DNA from: Planctomycetota bacterium
GTDB taxonomy: Bacteria > Planctomycetota > Planctomycetia > Pirellulales > Pirellulaceae
Assembly: GCA_029259935.1 (NCBI GenBank)
Contig: JAJDEH010000458.1
Location: 1-27,621 of the forward strand
Reading direction: 5' to 3'
DNA: 27,621 nucleotides
This document shows positions 17,876-27,334 of this stretch, one piece after another. The notes below the pieces were generated by a model. It was given only the letters and a program-made list of their open reading frames with translations. It did not search any database and was not told the origin of the DNA. The position numbers were made by a program, and so were the translations under genes. Each line of letters starts with the position of its first letter. Position 1 is the stretch's first letter.

Positions 17876-19060
17876 TTAACCGGCCGCGGCGACCACTTTC
17901 TTGGCCGCGTCGGTGATGTCTACCGCTGAGATAATATCGACGTCGCCTTCGGCCAAAATCTTGCGGCCTTCCTCGACCTCGGTCCCTTCGAGCCTGACGA
18001 CCAAGGGCACGTTAAAGCCGACCGTCTTGTAAGCTTCCAAGATCGCGTTGGCAATTGTGGTGCATTGCATGATGCCGCCGAAAATGTTGACCAATACCGC
18101 TTTGACGCCCTTGTCGCTCAGCAAGATCCGAAAGGCCTCAGTAACTTGCTCGGTCTTGGCTCCGCCGCCGACGTCCAAAAAGTTCGCCGGCTGGCCGCCA
18201 TGCAGTTTGATGATGTCCATGGTACTCATGGCCAGTCCCGCACCGTTGACGAGGCAGCCGATGTTTCCCTCCAGCTTGACAAAACTGAGCCCCGCCTCGG
18301 CGGCGCGAACTTCGGTCGGCTCTTCTTCGGACAGGTCGCGAAACTCAAGCACGCTGGGATGCCGGAACAAGCCGTTGTCGTCGAACGTGATTTTGGAATC
18401 GAGCGCGATCAGTTCGCCCCCGCCGGTCACCACGAGCGGATTGATTTCGACCAGACTGCAGTCGTATTCGACGAACAATCGGCACAACGATTTCATGAAC
18501 TTGTTAGCGCTTTTGACGGTCGCGCCGGTCAACCCCAGCTTCAAGCAGATCTTGCGAACCTGAAAACTCTCCAGGCCAACGGCCGGATCAAAATGTTCCT
18601 TGAAAATTAGCTCGGGCGTCTCTTCCGCGACTTTCTCGATCTCCACGCCGCCTTCGGTCGAGACCATCAGCACGGGCTTTGATGCCGCCCGATCCAGCAC
18701 GATTCCGAGGTACAATTCACGCGCGATATCGCAGCCGGCTTCGACGAAAACTTGGTTGACGGTTTTGCCTTCGGGTCCCGTTTGAATCGTAACCAGATCC
18801 TTGCCAAGCAACGCGTCGGCCACGGCCTTGGCTTCATCGGCACTTTTTACCAATTGAACGCCGTGTTGGCTCGGATTGTCGGCAATTGTACCCTTTCCGC
18901 GTCCGCCCGCGTGAATCTGGGCCTTGACGACCGCCAGCGGACCGCCCAACTGCTTAAACGCGTCCGCCGCTTCCTGCCCGGTCTTGGCAACATGACCCTC
19001 CACCACCGCGACGCCAGCTTGGCGAAAGAGCTGTTTACCTTGAAATTCGTGAATTTTCAT
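17876..19060 (-). CDS. sucC: Succinate-CoA ligase (ADP/GDP-forming), beta subunit
   Basis: SucC is the ATP-grasp, nucleotide-binding partner of SucD. The ATG at 19060 ([12 protein letters not shown]) is the canonical family start and gives 394 residues; an ATG eight codons upstream is in frame but adds residues not usual for the family. Visible signatures are [51 protein letters not shown] and [16 protein letters not shown] or AAGG precedes the start. It heads the sucCD pair and is divergent from the ECF sigma gene. Confidence 0.97.
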   Translation of the reverse strand: MKIHEFQGKQLFRQAGVAVVEGHVAKTGQEAADAFKQLGGPLAVVKAQIHAGGRGKGTIADNPSQHGVQLVKSADEAKAVADALLGKDLVTIQTGPEGKTVNQVFVEAGCDIARELYLGIVLDRAASKPVLMVSTEGGVEIEKVAEETPELIFKEHFDPAVGLESFQVRKICLKLGLTGATVKSANKFMKSLCRLFVEYDCSLVEINPLVVTGGGELIALDSKITFDDNGLFRHPSVLEFRDLSEEEPTEVRAAEAGLSFVKLEGNIGCLVNGAGLAMSTMDIIKLHGGQPANFLDVGGGAKTEQVTEAFRILLSDKGVKAVLVNIFGGIMQCTTIANAILEAYKTVGFNVPLVVRLEGTEVEEGRKILAEGDVDIISAVDITDAAKKVVAAAG

Positions 19061-19449
19061 CAATCCTGCCTTGTTGTCGAGCAAGTAACAGTAAGGCGCG
19101 GATTATAGGACTGATGGCAAACGACGGTCAAGGATGGGGGGCGAGGGTGCGGCCATCGCATCTAGGTTACTTGGATCACGAAATGTTGCGCAATTGCGTC
19201 AAGTTTCAGCGACCAACGAGAGCGGGTCACTACGTCCGAGCGATACCTCGCAATGGTCCGAGGCACTGCCTCGCTAGTTTTCTGGCTAAACTAGGCGTGT
19301 TGGAGAATTGGGTCCCTTGGATGCATCGTCTTTCCTTTTTCTCTCTCATTTTCATCTTTTCCTCGAAGGATTTTCTGGGCCGCAGCACATCTACTTACAG
19401 CGGCGACGAGTGGCAAGGGTCGCGAGCGTGAATGCATAGAGGAGTTGGC
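19061..19449. other. Divergent intergenic region between sucC and the ECF sigma gene
   Basis: These 389 bp should hold promoters for both directions. They contain a REP-like palindrome at 19258-19305, and a pyrimidine-rich tract (about 19328-19372, broken by few purines) in the presumed leader of the sigma gene. An open frame at 19114-19431 has no recognisable protein features and spans the palindrome, so I do not call it. Confidence 0.55.
19258..19305. repeat. REP-like palindromic element
   Basis: CGAGG-CACTG-CCTCG is followed at once by CTAGTTT (19274-19280), TCTGGCT and AAACTAG (19288-19294), forming two adjacent stem-loops. The tail aaactaggcg-tgttggag (19288-19305) matches 8049-8069 apart from a three-base gap. 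Confidence 0.65.
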
Positions 19450-20064
19450 GTGGGATCGCAAACAACGTTCGACGCCCGCTGGAAAAAAATGGCCCAGCGG
19501 GGCGACTCCGGCGCGGTGCAAATGCTGATCGATGAAATTGTCGATCCGCTGTATCGCTTTTGCTTCTATCGGGTCGATCGGAATCGGCATGTATGCGAGG
19601 ACGTCGTCCAAGAGACGCTGATTCTGGCGATTCGCGACCTGTCACGATATGAGCCCGCGCGGGCTGACGGCAACATTTTTCCGTGGATTACCGGCCTGGC
19701 CCGGAATGAAATCCAACGGGTCTTCGCACGCGACAAGAACACGACCAGCTTGCAGTCGCTGTGGGAACAGATGGACGAAGATCTGCGCCAGATTTTCGAC
19801 CGTTTGGAATCCGATCCCATCGGCGACCAGGTGCTGGAGCGCGAAGAGACGCGGGAAATGGTCAACATTACGATGTCGCAACTGCCGCCCCACTATCGCC
19901 AGGCGCTGGAAGCGAAATATGTCGATTGCAAAAGCGTCCGGGATATCGCGGCCGCTCGTTCGACCACCGAACGGGCCGTCGAGTCGTTGCTGACTCGCTC
20001 GCGGCAGGCATTTCGCGAAGCCTTCTTGGCGCTGGCGCGTAATCTGAATACCGAATTTCCTTAG
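19450..20064 (+). CDS. ECF-type RNA polymerase sigma factor
   Basis: I prefer the GTG at 19450 because GGAG ends 5 bases upstream; the ATG at 19432 is also in frame but lacks a ribosome site. The protein is about 204 residues. Region sigma2 covers DEIVDPLYRFCFYRVDRNRH, then CEDVVQETLILAIRDLSRYE and FPWITGLARNEIQRVFARDK. Region sigma4 covers MSQLPPHYRQALEAKYVDCK, then SVRDIAAARSTTERAVESLL, a helix-turn-helix for the -35 element. No extra C-terminal domain is present. The next gene, 79 bp downstream, encodes a giant FecR-containing membrane protein, the usual arrangement for a sigma/anti-sigma pair. No clear autoregulatory promoter could be picked out by eye. Confidence 0.93.
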   Translation: MGSQTTFDARWKKMAQRGDSGAVQMLIDEIVDPLYRFCFYRVDRNRHVCEDVVQETLILAIRDLSRYEPARADGNIFPWITGLARNEIQRVFARDKNTTSLQSLWEQMDEDLRQIFDRLESDPIGDQVLEREETREMVNITMSQLPPHYRQALEAKYVDCKSVRDIAAARSTTERAVESLLTRSRQAFREAFLALARNLNTEFP

Positions 20065-20131
20065 TGGTTGACTTTGTCGAAATCGAATCTCACCAGGCTT
20101 GGCTTTTTGACAGCAGCGGGTTTTAACTCGT

Positions 20132-20146
20132 GGAGACGAAACAATG
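20132..20146 (+). promoter_or_regulatory. Ribosome binding site GGAG with leader shared by two genes
   Basis: GGAGACGAAAC precedes ATGAAA by one base. The same eleven bases at the same distance precede the small exported protein gene at 27335. Confidence 0.6.
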
Positions 20147-23100
20147 AAAGATCGTTCCGATAAACCGTCGAGCGACCAGCAATCGGTCGCGGATCAAAAC
20201 GTTGAACGCTTGCTGGCGAAGTCTTACGAGCCGGAAATCCCGGATTCCGAGTTTGTCGCGCGGGTCGGCGACCGTGTGCTCGACGAGTCGCGACGCCAGA
20301 ATAAGCGAGACGAAGCTGCCAGCGACGGCGATCGCGCCGAGCGGCCCGCGAACAACCGCTTACGCCCATTCGTCCACTGGGAGATGGCGCCGTGGGCGAT
20401 GGTGGCGTTGCTGCTGCTGGTGATCATCTATCTTTCGATTCCGAAGTCCAACAGCACGCCACGGGTCTTTCACGACGACGAGGTTGTTTGGATCGACGGC
20501 AAGGCATACGTCGCTGCCGAAGCCGCGGACAGCGAAGATGAAGAGAGTCCGCAATTTCGGCAGATTGATCTTTCGCGGGCCGAGATTATTCCGTCCGCTC
20601 CAGCGGTACGGATGGTCGGGCATCGAGGCATCACGCCTCGGCAACGGGCGGCGGCCGAGAAACCGGAACCGGTGGCGATCGGTAGTAAGCTGGAAACCGC
20701 AAGCGGCGAGCGGCGGCGTGTTACCCTGCCGGACGGTTCGGCGCTGTACATCGACGAGAACTCGGCCGTTGATATCAACGACGCGCGAAACATTCGGTTG
20801 AACCGTGGCCAGGTGTTTTTGGAAGTCGCGCCTGACGCTCGGAACAAGTTCGTGGTGAAGACACCGCAGCGCGACGTCACCGCCTTGGGCACCAAGTTCG
20901 CCGTCCAAGTCGCTGCGGCGAAAACTGCGGTCGTCGTCACGCAAGGCAAAGTCGTCGTCGACGGCGTCGATACGCCGCTCCAGGCGGGGCAGAGGCTTGA
21001 CGCCCGTCGTCAGGCCGATGCCCCGCCGGTCGTATCCCCGGCCGGGCGAGCATCACATCTACTGGCTTGGACCAAGGAACTGATGGCGGCTTCACGGTCG
21101 CCCCTTGTCCCCGGCAGTGAGTACGGTGGCGGTTCGCTGGTTGCCGTCGATCCGCAGGGCCAAGAGGCAAAGCTTTCCTTGCGAGACTATCACGTCGATG
21201 TCCACATCCAAGACGGTTTTGCCCGCACGACCATCGATCAAACCTACTTCAACCACCTGAGTTCACGATTGGAAGGAACGTTCTATTTTCCGCTACCGCC
21301 CGATGCGTCGATTTCGCGGTTGGCGATGTACGTTTCCGGCCAACTGATGGAAGGCGGCATGTGCGAACGCGACCGGGCCCGCGATGTGTTTGAGACCATC
21401 AAGCATCGGGCGCTCGATCCGGCGCTGTTGGAATGGGTCGATGGCAGCACGTTCAAGATGCGCGTCTTTCCTTTGGAGGGCCGGCAGGAAAAGCGAATCG
21501 TACTCAGCTACACGCAGCGGCTGGAAAACCACTATGGGCGGATGCAATATCGCTTCCCGGCCGGTCACAACATGAACAGTGTGCGCGACTGGTCGGTTAA
21601 CGTGCAGCTTGTCAACGGCGAGCGGTTGAAGCGGAAGTGCGATTCGCACGATCTGACGGCGACCACCCGCGACGGCGACGTCATCCTGAACGCCACGGCA
21701 AAGGACGTTCAATTTGATACGGATGTCGTAATTGAACTGCGCGAACCGGATTCCAAACAGCAGGCGTACTTCTCGACCGTCGACCACGATGGTTCACGGT
21801 ATTTCATGGCCCGCTATCGGCCCACCTTGAAGACCAAGTCGCGGCGCGAGCGGCGTGATTGGATCTTTTTGTTCGACGCCGATGGCAGCCGCAGTCCGTT
21901 GGCCGCTCAGGTGCAAGTCGACATCATTCAAACATTGTTGGAGAACGCCGAACACGACGACCAGTTCGCAATCGTGACGGCGGGTACGCGCACGCACGCC
22001 TTCGCGGCGGAACTAAAACCGGCCACGCCGAAGAACGTCACGGAGGCGATCACCTTTTTGCAACGGACGCATTTGATCGGGGCGCTCGATTTGGAAAAAG
22101 CCTTCCGGGCTTGCGGAGCCTATTCGAAAGCGGCCAAGAATCCGACTTTGGTGCATGTCGGAGCGGGCGTGCCGATTCTTGGCGCGCGGGAAACGAATGT
22201 GCTGCTCATGAAACTTCCGTCGAAGACTCAATATGTCGGCGTCGGCGTGGGAAAGCGCTGGAATCGCGGCTTCATGAAAGCGGCTGCCAGCAAAACGGGC
22301 GGCTACTTTACGCAAATCAATCCCGATGAACCGACCGAGTGGCGAGCGTTTGAATTGTCCGCCACGCTCAACACGCCCCGGCTGCTCGATCTGCGCGTTG
22401 CGGCCGACGGCGAGAAGACCGAATTCTTCGCGTTTGGCGAGGGTGCGGTTCATGGCGAGCAGATTTGCGCGGTGGCCAAGATCGAGCCGGGCCAGTCGCT
22501 GCCGAAAACGCTGCACTTACACGGTTCGCTTGACGGTGAGAAATTCGAGCAAACGATCCCGGTTGAAAACGTGAAAGCCAAGGCCGGTTATCTGCCTCGC
22601 TTTTGGGCCAAGCTGGCGATCGACAAGATGGTGGCCGAGAACGCGGCGCGGCACAAGACGCAAATCGTCGAACTCAGCAAAGCGATGTACGTGATGTCGC
22701 CCTTTACGTCGTTGCTGGTGCTGGAAAACGAAGAGATGTACGAGCAATACAACGTCGACCGGGGCCGCAAGGATCACTGGGCATTGTATCCGTGTCCCGA
22801 AAAGATCGAAGTGATTCACGAGCCGCTGCAGGGACCGAAACCGGAGATCGTGAAGGATGAGCCTAAGAAGACGAAGGCCCCGGCCAAACCGTCAGGGCAG
22901 CAAGTGTTAAACACGCTGCTGGTACGCGTGGGGCGATTTGGTTACCAGTCGGCGGAGCCAAACTACGTCTATGCCTTCACTAGGGATGGCACCAGAGTAA
23001 CAGTTCCCGACGGCGGCACGGTGTTGCTCGGTGGGATAAGGCGGCCTGCCGACGACTTTGGACCGACGCAGATATTTGGAATCGATCCGGTGAGCGCCGG

Positions 23101-26100
23101 TCAGATGACTGGCGACTTGGACTTGAGGTTCGTACGGGACGGCTTTACGACAGCGGTTCCTCAGTTTGGCGTTTTCAACTCCAACGGTCGCTTGCTCACC
23201 AACAGCTATCCCGTCGGGGATCTCGTCGTTCCCATTTCCCAGGACATCAACGGGAATTTTTTCGACCCATGGCGGATACCCAGTAGCTCGCTTGTCCTCA
23301 ACGCTAACGCGGCGTTGCCCTACGACATCGACAATGACGGCGATGGGATGCCATCCACGATCTGGGGAGATGGCGATTTGAATTTTAATGGCGCGGCGAA
23401 CTTCCTCGCAATGCGTCTACAGCGTGATGGTTCGCAGTCTGATTTCATCCGCCCGGTCTTCCTGGATCTGGCCGGTAAAGTTCCAACCACCCAAGAACTG
23501 CGGGCGTATTACCGCCAGAACCGAGGATGGGACCGTGGCGGGGCAGCCGCCAGCGATTTTGGCTCGCTGATTAGGTTGATTAACTCCACGGTCGCGCCGG
23601 AGACATGGGACGAAGTTGGCGGGGTCGGTTCGATTGAGAACTTTGAGACCAATCTGAGTCTGGTCATCAGTCAAAGGCAGACGATGCATGACAGACGGCG
23701 CGATCTGGCGATGCAAAACCTGACCACCGCATTGGCAAATACGCGGCTTGCCTCGCGACTCATGGAACGCTTGGATCAACCGGGGATTCAAAGCTCGCGG
23801 GCACGCTTTAACTCGCGTTTCGCGGAGCAAACTGTCTTGATGGATAGGTTGCGGGAACTGCGACAGGCCAAATTCGCCGAAGCACTCTATCAAGATGAAT
23901 TGTCTCATGTCCCCCATCCAGACGATTTATGGATTGAATATCCGGATGCTGCGCTATGGGAGGAATTAGCATTGAAGCGGCTCAAGTACCGCTCGGTCGA
24001 TCTACGTGGTAGTAGCGAAGAGCAAAGGATTCGAACTGCTTTAGATGAAGATACGGAATTGAGTTTCGTTGAAACTCCCTTGCAAGACGCGATCGACTTC
24101 CTTGAAGACCGGCACAAGATTCAGATCGAACTTGATGGCAAGACGTTGGACGCCGCGGGTATTGGGCGCGATACACCGATTACTCGCGAACTGAGTGGTA
24201 TCTCTTTGCGATCGGCGTTGCGGCTGATGCTGCGGGACCACGAACTGGCATTCACAATACACGACGACACGTTGCTGATTTCCACACCCGAAATCATCGA
24301 GACGAAAACTAATCGACCGTGGACGCGACACACTCGACTTTCAAAAGATCGACGCGTGCTTCGTGTTTGGTCGCGGCGAATGACGGAACGCCTTGAACAT
24401 GGATTGAAAAAGCCGAGTCTGCTCTATGTACAGCCAGGGATCGCCAGTGATCCGCGGCCGTTTCGGCACTTGCTGGCCTTCACGCCGGGAATGAACACCT
24501 CGCGCGCCGACGTGTTGGCCGTTCTGGAACAAGAAGCGGAAATCACCAACTCGCCCAAGGTCGGTAAGATCGACAGCCAGGCCCGTAAGCTCATCGCTTC
24601 GGCGCGACGGCGTGGCTGGCAATCGATTACGTTGCCGCGTCTGGGACGTGAGCCGGTCCAGTTGCGCGTGGATGGCCGAGGCCGCTATCAATTCGATCGT
24701 ATAACGAAACACGGACTGCGCGAGCAAGTGGTTTGCGACGGCTCCATGATTTGGCATTTGTATCCCGAGCTTGGTATCGGTGCCAAGCGAACGTCCAGCC
24801 GCTTTCATCGCTCGGGTGTCTCGCGGCTCGTTCCGTGGCACGTCAGATCGGCCGAGGACATGGCCACCGGTGCCGACTTGCGAATGATCGGCGAGCGGAC
24901 TATCGCCATCGTGCCGCACTGGATTGCGGACATCAAAAGTGAAGACGACAAGCCGCTACACTATCCGCGAGTTCATATGGTATTCGGAAAAGACGGACGG
25001 CTTGCCGAGCGACAAATTGTGGAGATGCCGACCGGAGAAGTCATCGCACGAACGACCTATGCCGAGGATGGCACGGTACGGTTGCTGGACGGCGAAGCCG
25101 AGACGGTCAGCCAGTGGAAGCTGGCGGTCAAGAACACCGCCGCGCCCGATTTGACACCGGATGTGAAGGACCTGGTCGTCTTGCCGATGCCCGTTCGGAA
25201 CCGGTCGCACGTTCATCAGACCGTGAAGAATGCCGACCAGACGATCGACGCATCTCAGCAGGGCGCACTGAAACAAATCGCCGCTGCGGATCGAGCGAGC
25301 GACGACGTGGCGCGCTGGAGCGAAGAAGACGCCTTGCGACTGATCGCCGCCGGCCATTGGCAGGACAACGGAGAAATGCGAAACGTGATCGCCCGTCGTT
25401 TCTTTGCTCGGGGTGACCGGCGGATTGGATTCTATACATTACTCCTATCCAGCGGCGTTCATTGGGATGTCGACAAGGCGGCCGATCTAGGCGACGGCAC
25501 CAAAGTCGATATGAATCCCCTGGCCGACCATCCCCAGCATCCGTTGGCCGAATATATCGCCGAGAAATTGAAACCGGTTGACGAAGAATCGAAGCAATTG
25601 CCCCGCGTGGTCAAGTCGGCCGACGACGGCTTTGTCGCGAGGTTGTCCGAGTACCAATATCTGCAAGCCTACTGGGCGACGGATCAAAAGGTCAGCGAGG
25701 ATGCCCAGCAGTTGCGTCACGACGTGGAACGACTGTTCGCTTTCGTCGATCGCTGCGATTCGCCCACGTTTGCATTCGGCCTGCTGCGGCGAGTGCAGCA
25801 CCATCTGGGTGGCAAACAGCCGTTCGGGCGGATCGCCGATTCGCTGTTGCGATTGGAAAAGCAGGGAGCGACCAGCTATGTGACTCAGTACGAATTGGCC
25901 CGCTCGCTGTCGGCCAGTGGAAAAAAGAAGCAGGCTCAAGAACTGTTCCTGCAGCTTTATCTCGACACGTTCGACAAGGGCCTGCTGCCGCCGATCGAAA
26001 AGGATTTTGTGAAGGTCGTCAAAGCCTATAAAGGCAATTTTGATGGCCAAGACGATGCGGCGGTTTCCGACGAAAACAACTCCGGCGACGGCTTCGACAG

Positions 26101-27007
26101 ATTGGCAAAAGTAATGTGTCGGCGTTTGATCGACCAGCAGCGGCGAACGGCCGCGGTCTCCTTCGCTTGGCAGTGCCGGCAGTTGGGCCGCTCGACTTTG
26201 GCCAAGCAGTTGATCGAACAGATTCAGAGCGGAACCAGCGCCCGCGAGCGGATTCCGACGACCCTCGCCGTGCTCGAGTATTTTCTGCACGACAACCAAT
26301 ACGCCCGTGCCGAAACTCTATTGGCGTCGCTGTTGGAGAACGATGAGTTCGCCAAGCAAGCATCTTTGTGGCGTCTGGGCGCGAAGATCTCAGACAACGC
26401 GAATATGCTGGCCCGAGCGTTGGCGTATCGAGAACAGGCCGTCGATTTGGAATTTCGGCAACTCGATTCCACCGTCAATCTCGCTTGGTTACGCAACGAG
26501 TATGGCCAATTGCTGGCCGATTATGGCAAGCTGGCCAATGCCGTCGCCCGGCCCGACTCGCAATCGATCGACGAACTGGTGTCCCAGATCGTCAAGACGG
26601 CCGACCAGTGGCGCTCGTTGGACAACGATCCAACCCAAGCCTGCCAAGCGGCGGCCAAGATTTTCAACCGGCTGGGCCAACGGGAATTGGCGTGGGACTA
26701 TCTGACGACCCCGCTGGCATTGAAGCCCAACGAAGCCGCGCCTTGGCGAGATCTGGCCCACGCCATGCGCGACGACGAGCAGTTCGAGCTTGCCGACCGG
26801 GCGTTCGCCGCCGCCTTCGAGGCCGAGCCGACCAACGCCGAAATCTTGTGGCAACACGCGCAAATGCTGGACCGCGTTGGCAAGTCTCAACGCGCGTTGC
26901 AACTGTACGACCAGCTTGCCGGCGGCCAGTGGCAACCGAGATTTAGCTGGGTTCGCACTCAGGCCCAGCAAATCTTGGACAGAAATTTCGTCGACGCGGC
27001 TCAATAG
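20144..27007 (+). CDS. Giant membrane protein: FecR, VIT, VWA-like, secretin-like, TPR-like
   Basis: This 2287-residue protein starts at ATG 20144 with GGAG 8 bases upstream. Residues 1-80 are cytoplasmic and resemble the N-terminus of planctomycete anti-sigma proteins (ERLLAKSYEPEIPDSEFVAR). One membrane helix lies at about 81-100. FecR is at about 180-285 (VTLPDGSALYIDENSAVDI, ALGTKFAV, VVTQGKVVVDG). A VIT domain is at about 340-460 (TTIDQTYFN, LEGTFYFPLPPDASISRLAM, ALLEWVDGSTFKMRVFPL). A VWA-like part starts at 572 with a MIDAS-like DADGS (578-582), and YVMSPFTSLLVLENEEMYEQ is at 849-868. Secretin-like pieces follow: VPDGGTVLLGGI near 960, STVAPETWDEVGG near 1147, and an STN/N0-like part at 1300-1385. 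A stretch DIDNDGDGMPSTIWGDGD is near 1061. A helical TPR-like region fills about 1750-2287. I infer a periplasmic sensor and anti-sigma factor paired with the adjacent ECF sigma. Confidence 0.9.
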   Translation: MKDRSDKPSSDQQSVADQNVERLLAKSYEPEIPDSEFVARVGDRVLDESRRQNKRDEAASDGDRAERPANNRLRPFVHWEMAPWAMVALLLLVIIYLSIPKSNSTPRVFHDDEVVWIDGKAYVAAEAADSEDEESPQFRQIDLSRAEIIPSAPAVRMVGHRGITPRQRAAAEKPEPVAIGSKLETASGERRRVTLPDGSALYIDENSAVDINDARNIRLNRGQVFLEVAPDARNKFVVKTPQRDVTALGTKFAVQVAAAKTAVVVTQGKVVVDGVDTPLQAGQRLDARRQADAPPVVSPAGRASHLLAWTKELMAASRSPLVPGSEYGGGSLVAVDPQGQEAKLSLRDYHVDVHIQDGFARTTIDQTYFNHLSSRLEGTFYFPLPPDASISRLAMYVSGQLMEGGMCERDRARDVFETIKHRALDPALLEWVDGSTFKMRVFPLEGRQEKRIVLSYTQRLENHYGRMQYRFPAGHNMNSVRDWSVNVQLVNGERLKRKCDSHDLTATTRDGDVILNATAKDVQFDTDVVIELREPDSKQQAYFSTVDHDGSRYFMARYRPTLKTKSRRERRDWIFLFDADGSRSPLAAQVQVDIIQTLLENAEHDDQFAIVTAGTRTHAFAAELKPATPKNVTEAITFLQRTHLIGALDLEKAFRACGAYSKAAKNPTLVHVGAGVPILGARETNVLLMKLPSKTQYVGVGVGKRWNRGFMKAAASKTGGYFTQINPDEPTEWRAFELSATLNTPRLLDLRVAADGEKTEFFAFGEGAVHGEQICAVAKIEPGQSLPKTLHLHGSLDGEKFEQTIPVENVKAKAGYLPRFWAKLAIDKMVAENAARHKTQIVELSKAMYVMSPFTSLLVLENEEMYEQYNVDRGRKDHWALYPCPEKIEVIHEPLQGPKPEIVKDEPKKTKAPAKPSGQQVLNTLLVRVGRFGYQSAEPNYVYAFTRDGTRVTVPDGGTVLLGGIRRPADDFGPTQIFGIDPVSAGQMTGDLDLRFVRDGFTTAVPQFGVFNSNGRLLTNSYPVGDLVVPISQDINGNFFDPWRIPSSSLVLNANAALPYDIDNDGDGMPSTIWGDGDLNFNGAANFLAMRLQRDGSQSDFIRPVFLDLAGKVPTTQELRAYYRQNRGWDRGGAAASDFGSLIRLINSTVAPETWDEVGGVGSIENFETNLSLVISQRQTMHDRRRDLAMQNLTTALANTRLASRLMERLDQPGIQSSRARFNSRFAEQTVLMDRLRELRQAKFAEALYQDELSHVPHPDDLWIEYPDAALWEELALKRLKYRSVDLRGSSEEQRIRTALDEDTELSFVETPLQDAIDFLEDRHKIQIELDGKTLDAAGIGRDTPITRELSGISLRSALRLMLRDHELAFTIHDDTLLISTPEIIETKTNRPWTRHTRLSKDRRVLRVWSRRMTERLEHGLKKPSLLYVQPGIASDPRPFRHLLAFTPGMNTSRADVLAVLEQEAEITNSPKVGKIDSQARKLIASARRRGWQSITLPRLGREPVQLRVDGRGRYQFDRITKHGLREQVVCDGSMIWHLYPELGIGAKRTSSRFHRSGVSRLVPWHVRSAEDMATGADLRMIGERTIAIVPHWIADIKSEDDKPLHYPRVHMVFGKDGRLAERQIVEMPTGEVIARTTYAEDGTVRLLDGEAETVSQWKLAVKNTAAPDLTPDVKDLVVLPMPVRNRSHVHQTVKNADQTIDASQQGALKQIAAADRASDDVARWSEEDALRLIAAGHWQDNGEMRNVIARRFFARGDRRIGFYTLLLSSGVHWDVDKAADLGDGTKVDMNPLADHPQHPLAEYIAEKLKPVDEESKQLPRVVKSADDGFVARLSEYQYLQAYWATDQKVSEDAQQLRHDVERLFAFVDRCDSPTFAFGLLRRVQHHLGGKQPFGRIADSLLRLEKQGATSYVTQYELARSLSASGKKKQAQELFLQLYLDTFDKGLLPPIEKDFVKVVKAYKGNFDGQDDAAVSDENNSGDGFDRLAKVMCRRLIDQQRRTAAVSFAWQCRQLGRSTLAKQLIEQIQSGTSARERIPTTLAVLEYFLHDNQYARAETLLASLLENDEFAKQASLWRLGAKISDNANMLARALAYREQAVDLEFRQLDSTVNLAWLRNEYGQLLADYGKLANAVARPDSQSIDELVSQIVKTADQWRSLDNDPTQACQAAAKIFNRLGQRELAWDYLTTPLALKPNEAAPWRDLAHAMRDDEQFELADRAFAAAFEAEPTNAEILWQHAQMLDRVGKSQRALQLYDQLAGGQWQPRFSWVRTQAQQILDRNFVDAAQ

Positions 27008-27031
27008 TCGAAAGTTGACCGAGCCCGTTAA

Positions 27032-27060
27032 CGCGGGGCAGGCTACAAACCTGTCCCGCG
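27032..27060. repeat. Hairpin / REP-like element after the giant gene
   Basis: CGCGGGGCAGG and CCTGTCCCGCG form an 11-bp stem (one G-T pair) around the loop CTACAAA, starting 25 bases after the stop codon. The core at 27037-27053 is the exact reverse complement of 8025-8041. It could end transcription, but no T-run follows on either strand. Confidence 0.7.
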
Positions 27061-27100
27061 AAACTCCTGCTCCGGCCCTAGAGCCGTTGAACCTCCGCGC

Positions 27101-27116
27101 ATTCTTCCGGAAGAAT
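27101..27116. promoter_or_regulatory. Perfect 16-bp palindrome, possible operator
   Basis: ATTCTTCCGGAAGAAT is its own reverse complement. It lies about 220 bp upstream of the small exported protein gene. A dimeric regulator site is possible, but no regulator is identified and a chance palindrome cannot be excluded. Confidence 0.35.
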
Positions 27117-27334
27117 CTTTTCGCGAAGCCGACGCGAGAAATCGCGTAAATGCAGGGCAATTCGCCGCACGTCTGCTTTTTTTGCAATATTTCCGGATCG
27201 CGCGTAATCCAAGCGGGCCGACGTGCCCTCTCTCTTCAACAAGGCAAGTATCTGTTTGCCTAAATGAACAACGACGAAAGGCGAGACTTCGCCATTCGTT
27301 CCAGCATCCACCCGTTCCAACAGGAGACGAAACC

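Larger units (their letters stand above)
27008..27334. other. Intergenic region with two palindromes
   Basis: These 327 bp follow the giant gene and precede the small exported protein gene. No gene is supported. They hold the hairpin at 27032-27060 and the perfect palindrome at 27101-27116, with a weaker pair AGGCAA...TTTGCCT about 27243-27262 in the presumed leader of the next gene. Confidence 0.55.

Noticed and set aside
19114..19431. 105-residue open frame between sucC and the sigma gene
   Set aside because: It has no ribosome site or recognisable domain, and it spans the palindromic element and the pyrimidine tract.
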